The position numbers and the translations under genes are program-made. From Brasenia schreberi (taxonomy: Eukaryota; Streptophyta; Magnoliopsida; Nymphaeales; Cabombaceae), in the NCBI GenBank assembly GCA_036023115.1, contig JAYKKT010000073.1, forward strand, positions 17,918,501 to 17,982,500: a stretch of DNA of 64,000 bases, written 5' to 3'. Every line of letters begins with the position of its first letter. Within the stretch, counting starts at the first letter, position 1. This document shows, one piece after another, positions 11,983 to 23,863 of this stretch. The notes under the pieces are model-generated. The model had not been told where the DNA came from, did not search any database, and worked only from the letters and a program-made list of their open reading frames with translations.

Positions 11983-12237
11983 TATATGAGTATAAATTAT
12001 ATATTCCTTTATATAATTAATAGATCTCATAAGACTGAGAAACGACTCAGTTTTGATAAGTTGTTATCCACTAACAAAGTGATAAGTAGTCAATATTTTC
12101 ATGAAGTATCCTGGTAGGGGTGGCTCGTACATACGTTCACACTGCTAAAACAAGGAGGGACTCTAATGAAGACATTGACAGTCAAACTGAGTAAAACTTT
12201 TGGCTTTCTAATTTTGTGCTTATTAGTAGTTTCTGCA

Positions 12238-12490
12238 ACAAGAAAACAGTTATACTTTTCATCATCTTCACAGAAGTATTGTGCTACAACTTCAACCAAA
12301 GTCTCTAAACCCTTGATGATAAAAAAGCATAAGGACCAAGGGAGCCCATGATCCTTGTCACTGCACAAACAGTTATACTTTTCATCATCTTCACAGAAGT
12401 ATGGCAAACTTGAATTTGGTGTGAACACTGTTTTATAATGTGCTGATTGATACTAGAGATTATGACCAAAATCCTTGTCACTGCACGAAA
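12238..12490. repeat. Local direct duplication
   Basis: A stretch of about 34 bp containing ACAGTTATACTTTTCATCAT occurs at about 12247-12280 and again at about 12369-12402. The motif ATCCTTGTCACTGCAC also occurs twice (about 12351 and 12471). A short open frame at 12166-12351 starts with a hydrophobic, signal-like run but is built partly from this duplication, so I do not call it a gene. Confidence 0.7.
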
Positions 12491-12719
12491 GATTAAAGAC
12501 CCATTCCTTGTAGCAGAAATTAAGATGGTGTTGACAGTTGGGAAAAATGAAGCCAATTATATGAACTGTCAACTAAATGAAACAAATCTGCAGGTTAGAG
12601 CATCAGTACAATCATCTTTCCAGTGTTCCATTACCAGTTTGCAGTTTTGGATGCAACAGTGCGAGTTGATATTTGAAGTCCATCAAATCAGCTGCTCACC
12701 TCAAATGATCGAATAGGCA

Positions 12720-13685
12720 GTTCGCCGCACCCCACAAAAAATTCTAAATCAACCACTGAATATGTTGGTCTGGATCATGTTTTGGTTCCAACAACTCCTT
12801 GTGAGGGAGACGATCTTGGCCTCGACCATTCATCAATGACTAATTTGAGTCTATCATTACGATTTAGACTTGTTCTGCAATCCGAACCGAGGATGGGTTT
12901 TTGGATTGCAATTTCAGATATTCTTTCAGGCTCTGTGTGTATCGTTCAAATATAGAAACTCAAGATCAAAACTAAATATGGGTAAAAAAAAATCATTGCA
13001 ATTTTTTTTTTTATTACAAAGGGAGGCTGAAGCTTAACACATAATTATATGCACCCTCCAGGGAATCGAGCTCTCCACCTGCAGTGGAGGAGTCGGACAG
13101 TCCTGTCGAGTGAGATAATGCTCTAGGTAAATTCATTACAGTTATATCCGCAAGCAGCATTTACATTCTCAGTCCACTTAGTATTGGCGTATTATTTCAC
13201 ATATGAATTCGAAAAGTTAGACTTAACTGGGCTATCATATAAATGGGACAAGGTTCATTTGTGCTGTTAACCCTTTGAACTAGAAGCTATTTTACTTCTA
13301 AGTGAAAACCATAAACATGATTTCACCCACCCAACACACACATAATTTGGGGTATTAGATCCATAATGATGCCAAATTGATAAATTCGACCAAAAATTAC
13401 TCACCTAGCTAACTGGTTATATATATAATTTGTTTTTTTAATTCAAAATTTCACATCATGGATTAAATTGAGCATATAACAATATCTTTATATATATATA
13501 TGTGGTCGAATGAAAGTTTAAACAAGCCGAGCCCAAGCACGCTTGGTCCATGTTGAGCTCGGATCGTAAGCGAGTTAATCCCGAGTCCAATCACGAGCAG
13601 CGCGGGCTCGCTCACCAGGCCTAATCCCGAAAGTTAGGGGTAAAAGGCCAAGTAAGTCGGTTGTGATAAGTTCGAACAATAAAGC
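12720..13685. other. Intergenic sequence, no gene seen
   Basis: AT-rich. Around 13020-13130 a GAGGCTGAAGC...GAATCGAGCTC block loosely resembles one at 56550-56620 and may be a shared dispersed repeat tail. Confidence 0.4.
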
Positions 13686-13689
13686 TCAT

Positions 13690-14560
13690 TGTCTCCCGCC
13701 TCTCTATCTCTCTCTTTCTCTCTCTCTCTCGCACGCGCTTGCTTCCTTCCAAACCCATGGAAGGAGAAGAGTCATCCGAGGGATTGCTTCAGCGATTATC
13801 TGATGCGAGGCGGCCCTAAGGCAATCGGGTGCCGGAAAAAGGCTCCATCCTGTCGGAGTTTATGGGGTGCCGCTGCTTCGGCTTCTTTGCAGCCCTAGAA
13901 ACTGAATCAGATTGATAGTGAATATGAGGTTGGAAAGTTACCCGCGCTTGATCAGGCGTCCGATTCCCATGAAAAAACTGAAGGAAGAAACTAGTGAGGT
14001 GGTGAAATTGTGTCAAGCCAAACACTACGATTGCGATCTCCTGCCTCAAAAGCAGATGGAGAAAGAATGAGCGGAGATGGAGAATCTGATGCTGCAATTT
14101 GTGACAGTTGCATACTTCTCGAGAACCGAAGGTGAGATCTTAATCTTGTCGCCATCGAGGACAAGGAGGGCCTCTCTCTCATTCTCACGCGAAATCTATC
14201 TTGAACTCTTATTTCCCTTAATTCGCCCCAGGAAGGATTGATCTGCCGAAATAAGCATTCGGAGGAACCCTAAGTCCATCAACGTATCCCGATTGTCCGG
14301 CCATTGTCAGTAATGAAGGTTTTTCCGGGGCTGCTGCCTCCGGCGATATCTGGAGTGCATCGCCGAACTCCTCCTTGATAATCTGCACAATCTCTTCGGC
14401 GGTTCACCAGATGCGGGCTCCCAGCCGGATCCAGTGGCCTACGACGACGTGTTTGGAGGGCCACGAATTTTCTCGCCGGTCCTGTCTTTAGACTTGGATT
14501 CGGTTTCCAGGATTGAGGGATCCGCAGAAAGTCGTCCGCATGCCCTGTGCTTCTCTCAGC
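13690..14560 (+). pseudogene. Possible gene relic with coding-like segments
   Basis: The plus strand has a CT-rich, leader-like start (13690-13735) followed by an ATG at about 13759 that opens MEGEESSEGLLQRLSD before a stop. Coding-like blocks then appear in shifted frames: one near 13960-14120 reads LKEETSEVVKLCQAKHYDCD and continues with charged, coiled-coil-like sequence broken by a stop at ATGAGC; another near 14400-14500 reads VAYDDVFGGPRIFSPVL. The region is clearly more GC-rich than its surroundings. I do not recognise the family; the YDDVFGG-type motif is seen in some plant auxilin-like J-domain proteins, but no J domain is present. It could be a broken gene, a processed relic, or a non-coding exon. 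Confidence 0.3.
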
Positions 14561-14859
14561 CTCCTCAGGTATTTCGATTCTCTTTTGTTTTTTGGGTTCT
14601 TCTCGTGGATATATGCCTCCCGGAGGAAACTCTGATAAATTCCTTACCCTGATTGTGAGTTCCGGCTCGGATGGGCGTACTTTTGGTTCGGGTCAGGTGC
14701 GTTTTCTTCTTTCGTTTGGGTTCATGGCCCTGATGATTACGATGATGCACATGACGTGTAGCAATCGAATGTTTTTAACTAATAGACGAGATGTCGGCCC
14801 CAAGATCCTTATGCCTCATAAGGACACACCAAGTTCAGCCCCTTAGGTCCGCGGGACAA

Positions 14860-15700
14860 AAGTATATGGATACCGACTAATAGAGTCATACATTCAACCA
14901 AGTAATCAATCACATCCCATACCCACAATAATATCCACTAGGCCATAGGATCCATATAACCACATCCACATCCACATCCACAACTATCACGAATATCCGG
15001 TTATGTCAAAACAACATATCCATATCAAAATCACACATTCAAATCAAGTATCAAATCCATTCTACACTCTTGTTGACTAGTTCCACTCATCCCCAAAATG
15101 AGGCATGTCGTAATTGACATGAGTTGCCCAAATCATCTATAAGTGAAAACTAAGTCAACCAACGAAATAACCAACAACTCAATACATCTACGAGTTAGGA
15201 CTATCCGATACGTCCATCTATAATCCACTAATGCCATATATTATCGTGGAAAGTAGATCCATAATGGTAGTATTTCACTCGCTTACAATGACAACCAACG
15301 ACCTAACACTAACAGGTGCACCTATCTATAATCCATTAACGTCTCATACCATCGTCAAAGATATAGCCATACCAATTAAGTGGTTTATTCACATACAAGC
15401 ACACTCATGTCATGCACCCATATATCCATCAAAGCATTTTAAAGACTATTTCACAAGTCAACACATATGTACCTATTTAAAAACACTAATAAATATTTCA
15501 CAGTCTCATCCATCATTTGAAAACAATTAAAACTACATCTAGCACATACCCGAAAAGAGAACACATCCACCTACGTGACATCTCTATGAAAATCCTAATA
15601 TAATAGTGCTAACTCCCTTTTAATCGCCTTAATTTAATCCCTAAATCATGATAAAAACATAATATTATTATTCTACATTAAAATAAAAACCCAACGGCTC
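14860..15700. other. No supported gene; low-complexity and weak repeats
   Basis: AC-rich sequence with a short CCACAT tandem run near 14965-14990. A degenerate duplicated motif (CCATCTATAATCCACTAA, about 15211, and a variant about 15320) is also present. Nothing else is recognisable. Confidence 0.5.
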
Positions 15701-16129
15701 AAACTAAGTCGAAATTGAATCTTAAGCGAGTTTGAAAGCCCAAAAAAATAAATTTGGTGAAGTCCGTAACTTCGCCTCTTTTGCATGCAATTTTGGTTGC
15801 TCTTCTATTTTTTTTTCCTGTTCGTTCTTCTCTATCCACCTCTCGTTCCTCTCTTCTTTCTCTCTCTCTGTCTCTCCTTTTCTCTCTCATTTATGTTGGC
15901 ATGAAGGCGATTGATACCTTCCTTTCAACTGAGCAGTGGTCGTCGTGGGCCACAATGTGAACATTGTAACTTGTTCTTATCTTTAAAATTATGAAAGCGT
16001 CCTCCTCCTCTTTCTCTTGTGGAGCCTCTTCCATGCCGAAAGTTTGTATGTCCTCTTTGAATGAAGCTTGATTTTTCACCTTGTGAGGAATCTCCTTTCT
16101 CAAAATTCCTCCTATCTTCCTCCCTTAGA

Positions 16130-17060
16130 AGAAGGACATATCCACCGATGACATCTCTTTTTGAATCAATATATTTATTTTAATAGATTCCTCCTATCTT
16201 CACTATCTATCGTTCTTTCTTTCACACAATGGTTGCACTTATTCTCACTAATATATCATTGTTCATTACATAAACTCCTAAGTTCACCATAACAATCGTT
16301 GATCAACCTATTCCCTTATCGACATTTCCTTATTTTTTCTAGGATTTTATATTCTTTTCTTATGTTCTTCTTCCTAGAGTAGGCTTATTCCAGTGCTGCA
16401 CAAATTTAAGTCCTCGTTTTTAAGTACATTACAGTCTTGGTGATTTGGGGCATCATCGATAGTAATAGTCATGAACATACCAATGCATCCTCTTTCATTC
16501 ACTTATCATACTCAATACTATCCTCATTGGGTTTTTGGTGCAATTCTTTGATGAGCCATAAATTTTCTCTTGATCTTAGGACTAATTTAATGGATTGGGC
16601 CCATTCTCGATAGTTCTTTCTTTCCATCCAACTTTATGTTGGTAATCTGATATGGCTCAATTTTAGAGTAATTCATACTTGAGATTAAAATTCTTCTTTT
16701 AATCGGCTTTTCATTTTCAGTGCAATCGGTGTGCTGAATTTCTACAGACTTCTCACCGCTTAAAGTCACCTGAACTCCATAGTGACATGTTGTCCTCTCG
16801 ATTTTTGTGTCAAACTTAGCCTCTAAGCTCTGATACCATCTTAAATTTATGCCAAGAATCAATATCGAGAAGGCAAAACTCATATTTCTAGATGAATAGG
16901 GTGTGCTGCCACACACACTCTTACTCCTTTATTTGTTTCTTTATAATGATAGAGATAACTGCTAGTAGTAGGGTTTCTCCTTTTATAACCAACCTACATT
17001 CTAATATATTACAACATAACCATTAATGAAAGAAATTTAAAGGTAACTTTAAAAAAAAAA
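16130..17060 (-). mobile_element. Ty1/copia-type LTR retrotransposon 5' end (LTR part, PBS, gag relic)
   Basis: On the minus strand the sequence TGGTATCAGAGC (16827-16838) is the classic primer-binding site complementary to initiator methionine tRNA. Upstream on that strand (about 17000-16845) lies LTR-like sequence with a TATA-type motif (GGTTATAAAAGG). Downstream is a gag-like relic: KLDGKKELSRMGPIH followed in another frame by IKLVLRSREKLW, resembling the copia gag LDGxNYxxWxxxxKxxLR pattern. Frames are broken, and no integrase or reverse transcriptase follows, so this is a truncated 5' end. Confidence 0.7.
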
Positions 17061-17149
17061 TGATAAGACAAACATCTAAGTGGACAACCATCTAAATGCT
17101 GGATTTGTGAGTGTTGCATCCATTTTCTTCAACATAGTTAATCATTAAT

Positions 17150-17813
17150 ATGTGCAAAAGATCCGTAACAGAAATGAAGATGTTGAGATGGATGAGTGTG
17201 TTAAAATGTAATAAATAGGACGGGCCACTAGGACCCGTGTTTGGAATGGTTGAATGTTGGATACCCCTCTCTCCTCTCTCTTTGATGTAAAATTTTATAC
17301 ATTCTTGCTCTATAAATAAAGTCTCTTATCTCTTAATAAAACATGTTTTGCAGCACCTTGACACTTGTTTGACTCTTAATTATTTTGATATTTGACTTGT
17401 ATTGAGCATTGAAACGCGAAGCTTTTGGTGAATTGGTTTTGTGGCTATTCTCGATTTGCTCAATTGATAATTGGTTGGGATTCCTCGAGCAGCTTGAAAG
17501 ATCATTTTCTTAGAGAGTCACCAATTAGGAGGAGCACCGATAGAGGATAAAATGAGGGGAAATCGTTTAAATGGTTTGGACATTTGAAAAGACAACCAAA
17601 GGACGCTCCCGTAAGAAGATATGAAAAATTAGTTGAGAAAATGTTAAAAGAGTAAGAGGATGACAACAAAAGTGTTGGAAAGAAACTATAAAGAATGATC
17701 TAGTTTATGTTGACTTAACTGCTAGCATGACACTTGATAGGGCTATGTGTATACAAAGAATCCATGTAGCCGACCCCAACTAGTATGGATAAAGGCTTAG
17801 TTGTTGTTGTTGT
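17150..17813 (+). mobile_element. RTE LINE 3' part interrupted by another repeat
   Basis: Positions 17160-17198 encode the RTE motif TEMKMLRWMS. The frame resumes at about 17520 (APIEDKMRGN) and runs through a degraded C-terminus to the conserved 3' end (GCCGACCCCAACTAGTATGG) and a TTG-repeat tail at about 17813. The 320 bp between are foreign: a TG...CA repeat at 17199-17355 plus about 160 bp of unknown sequence. About 17 codons of the RTE are missing at the junction. Confidence 0.8.
17199..17355. repeat. TRIM-like or solo-LTR-like repeat, copy 2
   Basis: A 157-bp block starting TGTTAAAATG and ending TTTTGCAGCA. It shares its ends and the GGCCACTAGGACCCGT motif with 959-1191 and has a TATA-like CTATAAATAAAG near 17310. 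It sits within RTE sequence, as does copy 1. Confidence 0.5.
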
Positions 17814-18429
17814 TGATTATGGCTTAACATCCATGATAGTGAGTTTGGTGCAATCTACATTAGAGAATTTGCTTTTCTCTCTCGCTTAGATAAGACTAGA
17901 TGATGTGCTATGGGGTGGTGGTAAGACTAAAACAACAGTAGCAAAGTTTGTAGTGAATAATTTCAAATGCCGCATATTTGGTTTTGGTCACTCAAAAGTT
18001 AATATAGGTAGTTTACATTCATTACAAGATATACTCTGAAAGTACCGCCATTGAATGTTGTGAAGTTCGTTTAACATGTGACTCGAAAATCAATAATATT
18101 AAATCATTTGATGTTTGCTTATGTGGCTCTAGAATCATTTTCGTTGAATCTTTTATAAAGGGTTATTAGGGTTTGACACCGGTATCAGTTTTTTCTTTTT
18201 GAATCAAAGATAGGAATGAATACAAGAGGCTACATGAGGCAACAATTGAACTACTAATCACAAACAATCATTTTATTTCATTCGGAGCACTACATGTATG
18301 CAGCAGTGTCAAACAATGTGTCTTGGCAAATTTTGTTATTCAAAAAAGTCTTGCAGCATTATCAACAATTTCCATCACCTAAATTGTCTTCTCTTCAAAA
18401 ATCTTTCACTTTTGTGCATTCCATATTCG

Positions 18430-18776
18430 CTACATGGTTAAAGCGTCTACTGCTAGTTGATCTTGCCAACTGAATTTACCTTTTATATTACTCACATAAT
18501 TCCACCACCAGTCTGGCAATGCTCCTTCATTCACTGGTTTAATCAGGTTTGGTTCAACTCTATCCCATAGTTGAGTCTTCTTTGAGCACATAATGAGGTA
18601 ATGAATTACTGTTTCTGTTTTCTGCTCACATATCTGACATACATCGTCTTGTACAACCATCCTCTGTTTCAGTTTGTCTTTCGTTGGAATGCCATGGTAC
18701 ATTGCTTTCCACATGAAGAGATGGATTTTGTTTGGAGCTCTGAGCTTCCAAATAGATATCCACAATTGTTTATTTG
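18430..18776 (-). pseudogene. L1-type LINE relic: RT zinc-binding domain (zf-RVT)
   Basis: The minus-strand frame reads SIWKLRAPNKIHLFMWKAMY, then HGIPTKDKL, VCQICEQKTETVIHYL and LWDRV. This is the pattern of the zinc-binding domain that follows reverse transcriptase in plant L1-type LINEs (W-x-LxxPxKIxxFxWK...CxxCxxxxETxxHL). No RT domain is adjacent. The frame continues across the 45-bp RTE insertion at 18793 only by chance; the insertion with its duplication adds 61 bp and shifts the original frame. Confidence 0.7.
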
Positions 18777-18792
18777 ACAAGTACTTTGGATA

Positions 18793-18837
18793 GCCGACCC
18801 CGTCTAGTATGGGAAAAGGCTTAGTTGTTGTTGTTGT
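18793..18837 (+). mobile_element. 45-bp RTE tail insertion with 16-bp target-site duplication
   Basis: The insert contains only the last bases of the RTE coding end (GCCGACCCCGTCTAG), the conserved 3' UTR (TATGGGAAAAGGCTTAG) and TTGTTG repeats. It is flanked by perfect 16-bp direct repeats ACAAGTACTTTGGATA at 18777-18792 and 18838-18853. It is therefore a genuine target-primed insertion truncated to almost nothing. Confidence 0.95.
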
Positions 18838-18916
18838 ACAAGTACTTTGGATATCTATGTAGAGGAGGGTGAAAGAGTTCATAACAAACATTGAAGCCTG
18901 AACTTGCAGAATATAA

Positions 18917-19640
18917 TCATGAACGTGGTAAAGCGGTAAAGCCTTTATACTTCCCTTCTGTTTCAAAAACTTTAGAACTAGGGATGGTAATCTCTACCTG
19001 CCCACTGGCCTCAACTGGGGCAGGTTGATCATCCAGCTGTAGGGTAGGTCTTGTTATTTTGTCATGCAGAGGAGGTCGGGGTAGGTTGTGAAGACTTTTT
19101 CTGCTTACATGTTGGGTGCCATCCCTATTTAGAACTCTATTAGGCACCACTAAATGGAACCATATATTTCCGTTTGTGGTTGAAAATTCTCGATGATTGA
19201 GTGTGGTGAACTGATGACTGATGGAAATGTTTATAGCACCAGAGTTTGAGAATGTCATTGTTAATTGCAGCTTGTCTCCTTAGGGTTGAATATAATGCGA
19301 CATTGAGTACTTGCATATATGGCACCAATTACTGTTGTTAGTAGGAGTGGATAAGTGCGGACCTTTGACAGCCATCTGCTTGTATGGTATTAAAGGACTC
19401 AGTAATGATCCAGGTATGATTATATTATAAACCAGACTGTTTTGAACATTTGAATGAAGGACGATGGCATCTTCTAGTGATTCCCTTCCAGGATCATGTA
19501 GTTAAACTAGTTTTTAGTTATTACAGACACACAACAAACACGCGCACACACCTTTCTGTGTTTATGTTCATATGCATGCTGCATATATCTTCCAGGTAAT
19601 CTTTGTAGGTGAATAGGGCCATTGCATAACCGACATAATA
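18917..19640. other. No assigned function; possibly remnant of the same LINE
   Basis: Short open frames on the minus strand (18917-19258) have no motif I recognise. No other element ends are visible. Confidence 0.3.
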
Positions 19641-19649
19641 TGGCTCAAA

Positions 19650-21060
19650 TTCCTAGCTGTGACTTATTTTACAGGATGTAGAAATTAATGGGGGCCATTC
19701 CATACCTGTACTTGTACCTAGTGATGAGCAACTACGTTTCAATAACCGAAAAAGAGTGGTAATAAAATCGAAGAAGATACTTAAGATGGTTCTTGAGCTA
19801 TTGGAAGGCTTCTTTGCATTCTTCCGTCCACTTTCCACAATATGTTGAAAAAGGGGAGGTTAGGTTCGACATGCTTCCAGAGGAACCGATGAAGCACCCG
19901 TTGAGAAGTTGTACCTCTTATCTAAGGCTCCTCATCTGCTCAATGGCGGATATCTTATTGGGGGTTGCCTCGATTCCTCATTGGCCCACCATGAAGCCGA
20001 GGAATTTTCTAGAGTGGCCCAAAAGGCGCATGTATGAGCTTCACTGGAAAGTGGTGCAATTTTGATAATCATGTCATGCACGTAAACTTTCTTGTTGCGC
20101 CCTAGCTGGTCCTTGAACATTCTATTGATCAGCCTTTGATAGTGTGCACCTGTCTTTTTTAGCCCGAATGGCATGATATGGTAGCCATACAAATCCTTGT
20201 TGGTGATGATGTATGACTCTCGCCGTTAGGGTGCAAGCATATCTGGTGATATTGTTAGGAATACATTGATGAGCCATAGGAGGGCCATTGACATCAATCT
20301 TTTGCAAGGGAACTTGTCTTTCAGATGGGTTTTGTTCAGGTCAGTTAAGACGTACATTCACGGATTTCCATTTGCCTCTCACCATTGTCATGTTAGCGAT
20401 CCATTTAGGTAGTGAACCTCCCTCCCATATCAGTCCTCCCACCAAAAGCTTGCAGAGCTGAGAATCAGGGTTAATGGTCAGCCTATGCGTGACAACTTCT
20501 AGGCTATTATTGGGTATGTCAGAGTCTTTTGATGTGAAGACATTGTTTTTGTAAGAATTCGGGTAGATGAGAGTTGCAGTGGCGCGATCTGCGATGGACC
20601 CTGACAGGAATATGCAGTGTTTCAGAATCAGGTTGGTTTGGATCGAGATGTGAGGGGGTTTGTTTATGGGGACCCTTCCTCACTTGGACTCTACATCCCC
20701 TCCTGTGGGAAACGAGACATCTTCGAGGGGACCTCCTGAGTAATGTGGATCTTGCCTATTGTGGTGAACTAGCATTGCTTTGCACATTTTTTTATCCCCT
20801 TTGACGAAGTTAATTTCCCCATTGACAGGGAATTTCATCTTGAGGTGAGGAATCGACACGATCACCTCCACCACTGTTAGGAATCTTTTGTCTGAGGTTG
20901 TACACTAGAGGTGCTATCGACCACTGGGAAAGTCCACTATACCAACTTCCAGAAGCTCAACTCCAATCGGGACAGGGAAGGGGATCATCCTCTTTGCCTT
21001 CATCATATCACCCATGACAGCCACTAACGGTGTGGGAGCATGGCTTGAAACTTTCGGTAG
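19650..21060 (-). pseudogene. Ty3/gypsy retrotransposon pol relic (Tat-like)
   Basis: The minus strand carries, in shifted frames, an upstream segment with LIWEGGSLPKWIANMTMVR near 20440-20360, a link TDLNK-like then QKIDVNGPP near 20300, and a reverse-transcriptase core at 20192-20060 (YGYHIMPFGLKKTGAHYQRL, then KDQLGRNKKVYVHDM). The family usually has YxVMPFGLKNAGATYQRLxNxMF and YVDD; here the first catalytic Asp is His (YVHD). Downstream, LPFF and related fragments at about 19860-19800 correspond to the thumb/RNase H connection. Multiple stops and frameshifts show a dead copy. No LTR is recognised next to it. Confidence 0.75.
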
Positions 21061-22020
21061 AGTTTAAATTTAAAAAGTATTTAATGTTTATAGTACATTA
21101 GATATGAAATAAAAAAAATATAATAACAATTTTTTAAATTCAAAACTCCATCACTAATCAAACCCAACAGTAGAAATCTTAAGCATAGATGAGTGTGCAT
21201 ATATTTTAATATCTATCTATATATGTGTGTGCGTACGTTCATGCGTATGTGCATGTGAGTATGTATAGAAAGAACAAACTAGAAATAACGGCTGGATTAT
21301 GTGCTTTTTGTAGCAGTTTTACTCTTATTTGCATGAATACCCTTGGTGGAAGCTGATTTCTTAATTTATCTAACTTTTTTGCCTGTAAACACGCACACGT
21401 CACTGGGTAGGTTCGGCCGTCAGTTGCCAGCTGACACCTGCCTGTCTCGCCCATGGCTACCACTTGCCTTTGGTCACACCCTTCGACTGTTGGCTCAATA
21501 ATCGACTGAAGGGTGAGAAGATGACGAGATTTCCCACCATTACACCTTGGTTAGATTTGTTTTTTGAAAATTGCGGTTAGGCAGGTGTTAAATTCACGAT
21601 CTCTTGTGAGAGGGCCCATCCAATGTGTCGTTATAGGTAATTAATGCATCCTTACCACTCCATAAGCTTACCCGACTACCTTACAGTAAGGATAGCCCTA
21701 GCTATAGTAAGTTAAGAATGCATTAATTTACGCTACCCGTACCTCTTTAACAAAGGGTAGCAGTAAGTCAAGTAGGGTCGTAAGTGTTTTGATGCAGCCA
21801 ACTATAACCTACCTCACAGTTAGTGATAGCATTGTAGTCATGTAACACTATGTAACTAATAGGTAGGGTGAACCTCAACTTCGCTGCTTTACAGTAAGGT
21901 GGTTGGGTAACGAGTGTGATAAGCAACTTCAGTTAGTCTTTGTCATCCAATAGTGATAATTGCTAGTGATTTGCATGGTTTATTTCGTAAGATTGGTGAC
22001 ACCCTACTTAAAAGGCTAAT
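21061..22020. other. No supported gene
   Basis: AT-rich, with scattered repeat-like segments and no recognisable element ends or credible reading frame. Confidence 0.5.
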
Positions 22021-22139
<119 letters not shown>

Positions 22140-22204
22140 ATAATCCATACACACTCATCTATGTTTAAATCAACTTCAAGATCAACAGTGGGATATGAAG
22201 AATT

Positions 22205-23400
22205 TGAACGACGTGCGTTGCATATTTCAAGAATTGCGACAGATCGAGTGCAAATCAGCTGAAGATCAAATAAGTTTATGATCAGGTGAGTGTTTGCTCT
22301 GCAAACAAGCCCAGAACAACAGATCTAGGTGGATTCTACTATAGAATTGGTATATATGTTGATCTACCATATATATGATGAGCGTGCCACCGAAGATGTT
22401 CGTGGGGGCCATGGCCAGGCAACACCACATACTTATGCCGAGGAGTAGTGCACACGTGTGCAGTAGAGTGCATGCGTCGCTCACACGCACCGCTTGCACG
22501 CACACTTGGAGTCTTCTAGGAGCATAAGCGTCTTACATGCGCATGTTCGGTCTTGTACGCCCTAGTTTGAGAATGACGGTCTTGTATTTTGTCCATGTAA
22601 GCCTTAAGGATATAATGATCATTCAACTTGGATGGGTCGTATATAATGTAGGTCACTAGGACCACATATGATCCCGTTAGTAGGCTTGTTGTGAGTTGGA
22701 TTGGGTGTGTGTAGGGTTCCATGTAACCTGGTCTAGCTATTATAATGTGGATCTGGGTAGCTATTGCATTTGGAGTGGATCAAAGAAGGATCTGAGATCC
22801 ACATGGATTAGATGATGGACCTAAGATCTAGAGTAGTCGGTAGAACACCCTAGAATGGGTTGCATGGCTACGAGAATGACTCTATATAAGCCCATGCTAT
22901 GCGGTGAATAAAAGGAGTCCGCAATTTGGAGTGTTAATACCGCCTCTCCTCTTCGTCCAGCTTCTCGAGTTGAGTGTGTGAGTGAAGGGAAATCCCGAAA
23001 GAGTGGATTGTTGTGTCGCTACACAAGGAAGAAAGGGTGCTAGGCGAAGTACAACGCAATTCGAAGGAGCGTTGCTGCAGAAGACGTTGATCGGTTGCTT
23101 GGGAGAAGCAATCGTGTGGTAACGAGGCGAGTTGGGATGTAACCTTACATCGACTCATAAGTCGCATTACAATTTAGTATTGGAGCATACAAATTGTGTA
23201 TTAAGGAGCAATCGTCGCTACTGTAAGCATTCAAACGATTGCGCATTACAAATCTGAAGAACTACGACAGATCGAGTACAAAGCGGTTGAAGATTGAATA
23301 AGTTTATGATAAGGTGAGTGTTTGATATGTAAACAAGCTCAGAACAACAAATCTAGGTGAATTCTATTGTGGAATTGGTATATATGTTGTTGATCTATTC
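22205..23400 (+). mobile_element. Gypsy-type LTR derivative, leader-LTR-leader
   Basis: The plus strand shows a leader segment (about 22225-22375), a 60-bp internal piece (from GATGAGCGTGCCACC), an LTR lacking its 5' end (about 22430 to about 23172, with CTATATAAGCCCATG as a TATA region near 22885), and a second copy of the leader (about 23265-23395). The two leader copies share GGTGAGTGTTTG and ATTGGTATATATGTTG. The internal-LTR junction falls at CACCACAT, which is present at both parental positions in the opposite-strand copy at 25 kb. This points to a deletion between 8-bp repeats that removed the polypurine tract and LTR start. Confidence 0.7.
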
Positions 23401-23863
23401 TTCCTTGATCTGTACTGCATTAAGAAGTTGGAGTCCTACAACTTGGACATCACTTCCACTATTGCTTGGTCTAGCTTGCTCTCCTCGGCAAGGACAACAA
23501 CAAGTTTAGCTTTTCTCAAGCAAAATTGTATCTTGTGAGGCCCTTGACAGATGAAGCCCTTGGCTTCTTCCACCATTTACAGCAAAATTACTCTTTTGAT
23601 TTGCAGTTGCAAAGCATCGTTCTATTTTATTTGTTCAGCCTGCTTCTTATCACTGTTCTGTTGCTTCTTAGGATTCCATTTCTTCTTCTCCATTGGACAT
23701 TGGACATGTTCTTCTTTGAAGAGTCTTCGTTGTTCTGTTTTTTAGATCGTAGATCTACAAACAACTCTACGACTGTAATGACTTCAATTCGGTGGTTGGA
23801 TTTCTTTGCCTTAGCTTAGTTTGAGCCCAAAGCTACAACTCCTCTTCGAAGTAAAACAACTTA

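Noticed and set aside
18430..18966. A single 178-residue protein on the minus strand
   Set aside because: It is a chance fusion: the N-terminal part lies beyond a 45-bp LINE insertion, and only the C-terminal part is LINE zinc-binding sequence.
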